From Desulfohalobiaceae bacterium (GTDB lineage: Bacteria; Desulfobacterota; Desulfovibrionia; Desulfovibrionales; Desulfothermaceae): DNA of 5,616 nucleotides. The DNA lies in the NCBI GenBank assembly GCA_021737115.1, contig JAIPER010000262.1, forward strand, positions 1 through 5,616, given 5' to 3'. Positions 1 to 4,643 of the stretch are shown here, one piece after another. The position numbers and the translations under genes were made by a program. Within the stretch, counting starts at the first letter, position 1. Every line of letters starts with the position of its first letter. The notes beneath the pieces were generated by a model, which was not told the DNA's origin, did no database searches, and saw nothing but the letters and a program-made list of their open reading frames with translations.

Positions 1-1
1 G

Positions 2-1519
2 TCCGTGGGTTGCAAGAGTCCGTTGACCGGCGGGATCAAGGAGGCCAATGCCGGAGGGCAGGGGGCCCAGATCCTGGCCAGGCTCGGCTACGCCGCTATT
101 GTCCTGGAGGGAGTCAGGCAGAGCGAAGACCTCTATATCCTGCGTCTTAGCAAGGACGGGGTGAAGATCGAGAAAGACAATGATTTGAAAATGTTCACCA
201 ATTACCAGCTCATGGACAGGTTTTTCGATGAGTACCAGAAGAACGGGTCCATGCTCAGTATCGGTCCGGCCGGAGAGATGAGGCTGGCCAATTCCACGAT
301 TGCGGTCACCGATCCTGAAGGCAGACCCACGCGTCATGCCGGTCGCGGTGGAGTCGGCGCGGTCATGGGCTCCAAGGGGATAAAGTGCATCATCCTGGAC
401 GGAACCGGGACCAAGACCAGACAGCCCCAAGACCCGGAAGGTTTTAAACAGGCCAACAGGCTCTTTGGAGAGGGCTTGAAGAAATACCCGGTTACCGGGG
501 AGGGACTGCCTGCTTACGGGACCAATGTCCTGACCAATATAATCAATGAGGCCGGAGGCTATCCCACCTACAACTTCAAGACCGGACAGTTTGTGGGGGC
601 CGAGAAAATCAGCGGAGAGGCCCAGGCGGAGCTGGAAAGCTCCCGGGGCGGAAACCCGACCCATGGCTGTCATCGCGGCTGCGTCATCCGCTGCTCCGGG
701 GTGTATGTAGACAAGGACGGCAACTATCTGACCAAACAACCCGAGTACGAAACGGTCTGGGCCCATGGCGGCAACTGCGCCATTTCCGATCTGGATGTGA
801 TCGCCCAACTGGATCGCCTGGACGACGACTTCGGCCTGGACACCATTGAAATGGGAGCGAGCATCGGAGTGGCCATGGAGGCCGGACTCCTGGAATTTGG
901 AGACGGCGAACGGGCCATAGAGCTGGTCAAGGAGGTGGGCGAGGGGACGCCGCTGGGCAGGATCCTGGGCAGCGGGGCCGCCGTGACCGCCAAGACCTTC
1001 GGGATGGAAAAGGCCCCGGTGGTCAAGGGACAGGCCTTGCCGGCCTATGATCCCAGAGCGGTCAAGGGCATTGGAGTGACCTACGCCACCTCGCCCATGG
1101 GAGGGGATCACACAGCCGGTTATGCCGTGACCGCCAACATCATGAAGGTCGGCGGCGACGTGGATCCGCTCAAGCCTCAGGGGCAGGCGGAGCTTTCCCG
1201 AAACCTGCAGATCGCTACGGCCGTGGTGGACTCCACCGGCATGTGCCTCTTCGTGGCCTTTCCGGTCCTCGATCAGCCGGAGACCTTCCAGGCCATGATC
1301 GACCTGGTCAACACCTGTTACGGCCTGAAGCTGACCGCGGATGACGTCACCGAACTGGGCAAGAAAATCCTGAAGACGGAGCGGGACTTCAACAAGGCTG
1401 CTGGCTTTACCGCCCAGGACGACCGTCTGCCGAGATACTTCAAACGAGAGGCCCTGGATCCCCACGCCACGGTCTTTGACGTCCCGGACGAGGAACTGGA
1501 TCAGGTCTTTAACTGGTGA
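2..1519 (+). CDS. aor: Aldehyde ferredoxin oxidoreductase (AOR family), C-terminal part, 5' end outside window
   Basis: AOR-family enzymes use a tungsten (or molybdenum) bis-pyranopterin and a [4Fe-4S] cluster to oxidise aldehydes to carboxylic acids, passing electrons to ferredoxin, in the cytoplasm. The reading frame is open at the left edge. The first visible residues (KSPLTGG...EANAGG) match the N-terminal AOR domain, so about 80 residues are probably missing from a protein of about 590. Counting from the codon at position 5, the visible marks are AGRGGVGAVMGSKGIK (112-127), typical of the family's pterin-binding domain; the cluster motif C222-x3-C226-x3-C230; DDFGLDTI (274-281); GGDHT (366-370), with the family's conserved active-site His; and C414 in DSTGMC, the expected fourth cluster ligand. 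It ends in a TGA at 1517. The CX3CX3C spacing differs from the CX2CX3C of Pyrococcus AOR but occurs in related subgroups. The aldehyde substrate cannot be read from the sequence. The family is certain; the exact role is not. Confidence 0.95.
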   Translation, partial: SVGCKSPLTGGIKEANAGGQGAQILARLGYAAIVLEGVRQSEDLYILRLSKDGVKIEKDNDLKMFTNYQLMDRFFDEYQKNGSMLSIGPAGEMRLANSTIAVTDPEGRPTRHAGRGGVGAVMGSKGIKCIILDGTGTKTRQPQDPEGFKQANRLFGEGLKKYPVTGEGLPAYGTNVLTNIINEAGGYPTYNFKTGQFVGAEKISGEAQAELESSRGGNPTHGCHRGCVIRCSGVYVDKDGNYLTKQPEYETVWAHGGNCAISDLDVIAQLDRLDDDFGLDTIEMGASIGVAMEAGLLEFGDGERAIELVKEVGEGTPLGRILGSGAAVTAKTFGMEKAPVVKGQALPAYDPRAVKGIGVTYATSPMGGDHTAGYAVTANIMKVGGDVDPLKPQGQAELSRNLQIATAVVDSTGMCLFVAFPVLDQPETFQAMIDLVNTCYGLKLTADDVTELGKKILKTERDFNKAAGFTAQDDRLPRYFKREALDPHATVFDVPDEELDQVFNW

Positions 1520-1536
1520 CCGAATTTCAGATTCAC

Positions 1537-1562
1537 TTTGGCTTTTTTACAAAAATAGCCAA
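1537..1562. repeat. AT-rich hairpin between aor and the next gene
   Basis: TTGGCT (1538-1543) pairs with AGCCAA (1557-1562). The pairing continues as a T-run against an A-run, with one bulged T at 1556 and a loop around TACA. The T-run lies inside the left arm, not after the stem, so this is not a standard intrinsic terminator. It may moderate read-through or stabilise the aor message. Its sequence resembles two other intergenic palindromes in the window (see findings). Confidence 0.5.
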
Positions 1563-1585
1563 CTGTACCAGTATGAGCAACTCGC

Positions 1586-2209
1586 ATGGAAAATACATCT
1601 GTGGTCCGGTATGAATTCAGGGTTGATCCTGAACTCATGCCGGACTTTTACCCCCTGCTCAGGCAGGGGTTTTATCAGGAGATAGGCTTGGGGAGCACCC
1701 TGCAGGAGATCCTGCAGGGTGATCTCCAGATACCGGAAGATTACATCCAGACCCGGCTCCAGACCATCTTCCTGGACAACCAACCTGTTGATGACCTGCA
1801 AGTAACCGTGCACACAGACCGCAGTTCGCTTTCTCTTTCTGCAGCCATGCCCGGCTTGATCGGAGCCTGTTTCCGGAGGCAGGGCTATTATTCCAGGATG
1901 CGGGATTCGATCAGTTACGGCTCCAAAGCGTCAGCGGGCCGGGAACAGAAGAGGGGCCTGCTCAAGGTGAAGCTCTATAATTTCCCGGCCCGGGAACTGG
2001 GGCCGGGTCTCCTCCAGCGGGGGCTGCTCCTCTCCGGAGATGCCTTGGCCGGTTTTCTGCAGAACGGTTTGTCCGAGAAGGCCTGGAAAGGGGTTTTCAA
2101 GGTAAAAAGGGACAATGCGTGCGTCGCCTCAGAAGCCCTGGCGGACATTGTCGGACAGGTTGAGCCCGGGTGGGTGGAACTGCGGGTTGTGCCGCGGTCT
2201 TGTTCGTGA
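1586..2209 (+). CDS. Conserved-looking hypothetical protein downstream of aor
   Basis: This is a 207-residue, soluble-looking protein with no signal peptide and no membrane segment. I do not recognise a named domain. Visible parts are an N-terminal segment (VRYEFRVDPELMPDFYPLL, 7-25), a stretch QTIFLDNQPVDDL (59-71), a distinctive SLSLSAAMPGLIGACFRRQGYY (81-102, small residues around AMPGLIGA, then basic), a basic linker near 112-125, and a C-terminal half with repeated Leu/Gly motifs (ARELGPGLLQRGLLLSGDAL). The middle stretch loosely recalls the C-terminal end of beta-grasp sulfur carriers (MoaD/ThiS), but there is no terminal Gly-Gly, so I do not assign that function. The start ATG has only a weak GAG (1575-1577) as ribosome-binding site. 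A GTG at 1601 is an alternative. It follows aor by 66 bases in the same direction, so a link to the AOR enzyme (maturation or partner) is inferred from position only. Confidence 0.8.
   Translation: MENTSVVRYEFRVDPELMPDFYPLLRQGFYQEIGLGSTLQEILQGDLQIPEDYIQTRLQTIFLDNQPVDDLQVTVHTDRSSLSLSAAMPGLIGACFRRQGYYSRMRDSISYGSKASAGREQKRGLLKVKLYNFPARELGPGLLQRGLLLSGDALAGFLQNGLSEKAWKGVFKVKRDNACVASEALADIVGQVEPGWVELRVVPRSCS
1696..1721. repeat. Perfect 11-bp inverted repeat inside the hypothetical gene
   Basis: CACCCTGCAGG (1696-1706) and CCTGCAGGGTG (1711-1721) are exact reverse complements with a 4-base AGAT loop. A second pair, GGAGATC (1705-1711) and GATCTCC (1721-1727), overlaps it and could form only if the first did not. 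The pattern comes from a near-tandem repeat (CTGCAGGAGATC, CTGCAGGGTGATC) encoding LQEILQGDL. It may simply reflect the protein sequence. Confidence 0.7.
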
Positions 2210-2242
2210 AAGGAAGTAAGCGCCGTCAGTCTATTGGTATTG

Positions 2243-2330
2243 TACTGATCCAATTTTGGTTTTTACAACAAAGACTGGAGACCCCAAGCTTCCAGGCCCA
2301 AATTTCACAAAAAGTCAAGTTGGATCAGTA
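2243..2330. repeat. Long-range inverted repeat in the convergent gap; possible bidirectional terminator region
   Basis: TACTGATCCAA (2243-2253) and TTGGATCAGTA (2320-2330) are exact 11-base inverted arms. Allowing mismatches, the match extends inward to a T-run (2260-2264) against an A-run (2309-2313), 18 of 22 positions in all. A small inner hairpin, CTGGA (2275-2279) with TCCAG (2290-2294), sits near the centre. On the minus strand it is followed by TCTTTGTTGT, a weak terminator-like tail for apbE. The location between two convergent genes fits transcription termination for both, but neither stem is a strong canonical terminator. Confidence 0.5.
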
Positions 2331-2349
2331 TGACAAGAACGTACCAGCC

Positions 2350-3381
2350 TCACGCCGCACGGTGATCCCAGCCCGAAGACTTGAAGGTCCGGCCTCCCCG
2401 GGTCATGATCAGGGCCTCGGCCTCGGGCAGGGAATCGATCAGTTTCAGCCCTTTTTCCGGGCCTGAGAGAAACAAGGCGGTGGAAAGGCCATCAGCCAGC
2501 ATAGCGGTCCCGGCCACTGCGGTGACGCTGATTATTCTGCGGGGGGAGTCTCCGAGATCCTTGCTGATGATATGATGGTGTCTGGCTTGAGGATCGAAGT
2601 AGTTTTCATAGTTCCCGGAAGTCGCTACCGCCATGTTGGTGAGATCGAAGGTCCGGGCATGATTTTTGCGGCCGTGTGGATCCCGGATGCCTATTCGCCA
2701 GGGAACGGAACCCTTGCCGCCGATTGCCCGGATGTCGCCGCCGGCGTTGATTAAAGCTGATTTTACACCCTGTTTTTCCAGAGTTTTGGCTGCCTGATCA
2801 ACGATATAGCCCTTGGCGATACCGTCCAGGGTGATTCTGACCCCTGAATGGGCAAAACTGATTTTTCCGGGAGCAAAGGTCACTTTTTCAAACCCCACAC
2901 ATTTGATTGCTTCCCGGAATTCTTTGAATTCCGGAAGTCTGCCGGTCTTGACGACGCTTTCCCGCTGTCTTTCAAGCAGGGGAAGCACGGTCACGTCAAA
3001 GACCCGGCCGCTTTGGTGGAAGAGGTCCCGCGAGGCTCCCAAGACCTGCATGAGATGGGGGGGGACGTCGTTGAGGCTTCCGGAGTTATTGAGCCGACTG
3101 ACCCTGCTGTTGGGATCGAAGCGGTTGAATATCGGAATAAGGTTCCGGATGGTCTGGAAGGCTTTTTCCTGAGCCTCTTCGGCCAGATCCCGTGATGAAT
3201 CGCATACAGTAATCGAGACCAGGGTGCTCATCAAGGGTATAGTTCTGGAGAGAGTGTGCGGGGCCGATCCGGCAAGGGATGGAGCCGGTTCAAAAAATAC
3301 GCTCGGGGCGGAAATTCCCAGGCCGAGAGCCCCGATGAGCTTCAAGCTCGCCCTTCGACTCATTCTGCTTTCAGTCGTCAT
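2350..3381 (-). CDS. apbE: FAD:protein FMN transferase (ApbE family), Tat-exported
   Basis: ApbE enzymes transfer FMN from FAD to a Thr/Ser of exported or membrane flavoproteins such as Rnf/Nqr subunits, acting outside the cytoplasmic membrane with Mg2+. The 343-residue length is normal. Residues 8-14 (SRRASLK) form a twin-arginine motif followed by a hydrophobic stretch, with likely cleavage after SLA near 37; no lipobox Cys is present. Family motifs are FNRFDPNSRVSRLNN (85-99), FDVTVLPLL (128-136), LDGIAKGYIVD (185-195), NAGGDIR (212-218), ATSGNYE (253-259) and ADGLSTALF (296-304), where D297 and T301 match the known metal-binding Asp and Thr. The usual HIIDPxTG segment is altered to HHHIISKDLG (268-277). 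The ATG at 3381 is chosen because an AAGGTGG Shine-Dalgarno lies six bases upstream; a TTG at 3387 would touch it. It stands alone, and no flavinylation target is visible here. Confidence 0.95.
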   Translation of the reverse strand: MTTESRMSRRASLKLIGALGLGISAPSVFFEPAPSLAGSAPHTLSRTIPLMSTLVSITVCDSSRDLAEEAQEKAFQTIRNLIPIFNRFDPNSRVSRLNNSGSLNDVPPHLMQVLGASRDLFHQSGRVFDVTVLPLLERQRESVVKTGRLPEFKEFREAIKCVGFEKVTFAPGKISFAHSGVRITLDGIAKGYIVDQAAKTLEKQGVKSALINAGGDIRAIGGKGSVPWRIGIRDPHGRKNHARTFDLTNMAVATSGNYENYFDPQARHHHIISKDLGDSPRRIISVTAVAGTAMLADGLSTALFLSGPEKGLKLIDSLPEAEALIMTRGGRTFKSSGWDHRAA

Positions 3382-3387
3382 GATCAA

Positions 3388-3395
3388 CCACCTTC
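3388..3395 (-). promoter_or_regulatory. Ribosome-binding site of apbE
   Basis: On the minus strand the sequence GAAGGTGG ends six bases before the ATG at 3381. This decides the start codon: the in-frame TTG at 3387 would abut the Shine-Dalgarno and is not usable. Confidence 0.75.
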
Positions 3396-3441
3396 TGTCT
3401 TAAGCGTCTCCGAAGCAGCTTTCGTGATACTGAACAATCCC

Positions 3442-3471
3442 GATATACGTTATGTTTGACCCGCTTGTCAA
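3442..3471 (-). promoter_or_regulatory. Putative sigma70 promoter of apbE
   Basis: On the minus strand a perfect -35 TTGACA (3471-3466) is followed after 18 bases by TATATC (3447-3442), which matches four of six bases of the -10 consensus. Transcription would start near 3435, leaving a leader of about 55 bases before the ATG at 3381. The -35 box is one half of a palindrome (3456-3471). Confidence 0.45.
3456..3471. promoter_or_regulatory. Operator-like palindrome TTGAC-N6-GTCAA
   Basis: TTGAC (3456-3460) and GTCAA (3467-3471) are exact inverted half-sites separated by six bases, a spacing common for dimeric helix-turn-helix regulators. The right half-site coincides with the -35 box of the putative apbE promoter, so a bound protein would block it. 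No regulator gene is in the window. The sequence may owe part of its symmetry to chance. Confidence 0.35.
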
Positions 3472-3535
3472 GGACTTCAGGGCAGCAGCACAGGCTTCAG
3501 AGTTCTTTCCATTGAGATGAAGTTTGGAAGAATTT

Positions 3536-3573
3536 TTGGACACTTTAGTGTGACTTATCTGTAAAATGTCCAA
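3536..3573. repeat. Imperfect inverted repeat TTGGACACTTTA...TAAAATGTCCAA
   Basis: Two 12-base arms (3536-3547 and 3562-3573) are inverted with one mismatch and a 14-base spacer. The GGACA/TGTCC ends followed by ACTTTA recall the sub-terminal repeats seen at ends of some insertion sequences such as the IS21 family, but no transposase remains next to it. It could equally be a regulator site or a hairpin. Confidence 0.5.
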
Positions 3574-3619
3574 TTTCGAAGTCAAATCAATCATTTCAAG
3601 AAGTTAAATCTCATAATTG

Positions 3620-3631
3620 GTGCAGGTGCAC
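3620..3631. promoter_or_regulatory. Palindrome GTGCA-GG-TGCAC upstream of the mlaE promoter
   Basis: This 12-base palindrome is exact except for its two central bases. It lies 45 bases upstream of the -35 box at 3677, a position where an activator could bind. Nothing else supports a regulatory role. Confidence 0.25.
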
Positions 3632-3676
3632 GAAGCCTGGACTTCAAGTGTATTGCCCGGAGCGCATGAATTCGGT

Positions 3677-3705
3677 TTGACCGAAAGGCTGAAACGGATT
3701 ATAAT
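3677..3705 (+). promoter_or_regulatory. Strong sigma70 promoter for the mlaE-mlaF operon
   Basis: TTGACC (3677-3682, five of six consensus bases) is followed by a 17-base spacer and a perfect TATAAT (3700-3705). Transcription should start around 3711-3713, giving a leader of about 37-40 bases before the mlaE ATG. This is the best promoter match in the window and is correctly placed and oriented for the transporter operon. Confidence 0.8.
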
Positions 3706-3732
3706 ACGCTGCAATTCGAACAGGGGGAAGCC

Positions 3733-3762
3733 ATGCGGAGTGTTGAACAATGGTCGCGATGA
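3733..3762 (+). CDS. Possible 9-codon upstream ORF overlapping the mlaE start
   Basis: ATG at 3733 reads MRSVEQWSR and stops at the TGA at 3760-3762. It has a purine-rich GGGGGA (3723-3728) four bases upstream, a better Shine-Dalgarno match than that of mlaE itself. Its stop overlaps, as ATGA, the in-frame second Met codon of mlaE at 3759, the arrangement seen in translationally coupled genes. It sits inside the predicted leader of the mlaE message. It may be a leader ORF or chance; nothing shows that the peptide itself has a function. Confidence 0.3.
   Translation: MRSVEQWSR
3736..3740 (+). promoter_or_regulatory. Ribosome-binding site of mlaE
   Basis: CGGAG lies nine bases before the ATG at 3750, an acceptable spacing. 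From the alternative ATG at 3759 it would be 18 bases away, which favours 3750 unless translation is coupled to the upstream ORF. Confidence 0.5.
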
Positions 3763-4556
3763 ACCGGGCATCCTGGAATCTCTTTGGTGTGATCGGCAGT
3801 AAGGTGATCGGGATCATCCGCCAACTTGGCGCCATGTTCCTTTTTTTCCTGAAAGGTCTTGGCTTGATCTTTGTCCTTCCCTTTCAGTTCAAAAAGATAT
3901 TGAAACAGGTCTATTTCATCGGGGCCAAATCCATGTTCATCATCCTTTTGGTGGGGCTTTTCACCGGGATGGTCATAGGCCTGCAGGGGTACTACACCCT
4001 GGTCAAGTTCGGTTCCGAAGGGCTGCTCGGCGGGGCGGTGGCTTTGTCCATCATCAGGGAGTTGGGTCCTGTTCTGGCGGCGATCATGATCGTGGCCCGG
4101 GCCGGGTCGGCCATGACCGCGGAAATCGGGATTATGAGAATCTCAGAGCAGATCGATGCCCTGGTGACCATGAATATCAACCCGATCCGTTACCTGATCA
4201 GCCCCAAGATTGCCGCTTCCATAATCTCTTTTCCATTGCTGACGGCCCTTTTCGATGTTATCGGCATCATGGGCGGCTATGTTTCAGGGGTTCTGCTCTT
4301 GAATATCAATTCCGGCATATATTTTTCCAGAATGTCGGATATGGTGAGCATGCAGGATATAAGCGGAGGATTTTATAAATCTTTCGTCTTCGGCCTTCTC
4401 GTGGTCACGGTCTGCTGTTATGAAGGCTTTCACGTCCACCTGCGACGGGAAAGATTCGGGGCCAGGGGGGTCAGTCAGGCCACGACCTCTGCGGTGGTTA
4501 TCTCCTGTGTCTGGGTTTTGATCAGCGACTATGTCCTGACTTCATTCTTGTTGTAA
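3750..4556 (+). CDS. mlaE: MlaE-family ABC transporter permease (lipid transport)
   Basis: MlaE permeases form a dimer in the inner membrane that, with the MlaF ATPase and an MCE-domain protein (MlaD), moves phospholipids or similar lipids between the inner and outer membranes. The 268-residue length is typical. Hydrophobic segments lie near 27-46, 60-80, 92-118, 148-184, 210-224 and 247-267. Family signatures are FTGMVIGLQGYYTL (71-84), RELGPVLAAIMIVARAGSAMTAEIG (103-127), ISEQIDALVTMNINPIRYL (131-149), GGFYKSFVFG (206-215) and GVSQATTSAVV (240-250). The loop after CYEGF (223-227) reads HVHLRRERFGARG, about five residues longer and more basic than the usual GF-N-T-K-G-G-A-E-G pattern. It is the first gene of an operon driven by the promoter at 3677, with the ATPase gene directly downstream. 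The substrate cannot be deduced from the permease alone. Confidence 0.95.
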   Translation: MVAMNRASWNLFGVIGSKVIGIIRQLGAMFLFFLKGLGLIFVLPFQFKKILKQVYFIGAKSMFIILLVGLFTGMVIGLQGYYTLVKFGSEGLLGGAVALSIIRELGPVLAAIMIVARAGSAMTAEIGIMRISEQIDALVTMNINPIRYLISPKIAASIISFPLLTALFDVIGIMGGYVSGVLLLNINSGIYFSRMSDMVSMQDISGGFYKSFVFGLLVVTVCCYEGFHVHLRRERFGARGVSQATTSAVVISCVWVLISDYVLTSFLL

Positions 4557-4605
4557 TATCAGTTTTGGGTCTTTAAACAAAATGTTTAAAGACCCAAAAC
4601 TGATA
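4557..4605. repeat. Perfect 22-bp inverted repeat between mlaE and mlaF
   Basis: Arms 4557-4578 and 4584-4605 are exact reverse complements around AAAAT; an extra A-T pair (4579 with 4583) would make a 23-bp stem with an AAA loop. The left arm contains AGTTTTGGGTCTTTAAAC. It begins one base after the mlaE stop codon and ends two bases before an ATG at 4608. No T-run follows the stem on either strand, so it is not a standard intrinsic terminator. Likely roles are a dispersed palindromic repeat, an mRNA stabiliser for mlaE, or a control on mlaF translation. Confidence 0.9.
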
Positions 4606-4643
4606 AAATGAAGATTGCTTTTTACCTCGATACTCTACTCCTT

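Larger units (their letters stand above)
3382..3749. other. Divergent intergenic region between apbE and mlaE
   Basis: This 368-base stretch has no convincing long gene. From left to right it holds the apbE ribosome-binding site and putative promoter (minus strand), a TTGAC-N6-GTCAA palindrome, an unassigned stretch 3472-3535, a 12-base-arm inverted repeat, a GTGCA-GG-TGCAC palindrome, a strong sigma70 promoter for the mlaE operon, and a possible short upstream ORF. Its middle (about 3525-3620) is more AT-rich than the flanking genes. Short open frames on both strands have compositions and starts typical of chance. Confidence 0.7.

Noticed and set aside
724..1026. A 100-codon minus-strand open frame opposite aor.
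   Set aside because: Its product is Ser/Pro-rich, low-complexity text typical of the antisense of a GC-rich gene.
1517..1585. The hypothetical gene lies in the same frame as aor, so the aor TGA could be read through or encode selenocysteine.
   Set aside because: Two further in-frame stops follow (TAG at 1556-1558 and TGA at 1574-1576), and the aor C-terminus looks complete, so these are two separate genes.
3400..3594. A 64-codon open frame on the minus strand upstream of apbE.
   Set aside because: It has no Shine-Dalgarno, no recognisable motif, and runs through the inverted repeat and the putative apbE promoter; it is most likely chance.
3617..3835. Short open frames on both strands across the mlaE promoter and start.
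   Set aside because: They overlap the strong promoter and the well-supported mlaE start, and their products show no family features.
4557..4605. The large palindrome as an intrinsic terminator ending the mlaE transcript.
   Set aside because: Neither strand has a T-run after the stem, the stem is AT-rich, and an obligate partner gene (mlaF) follows at once in the same direction.
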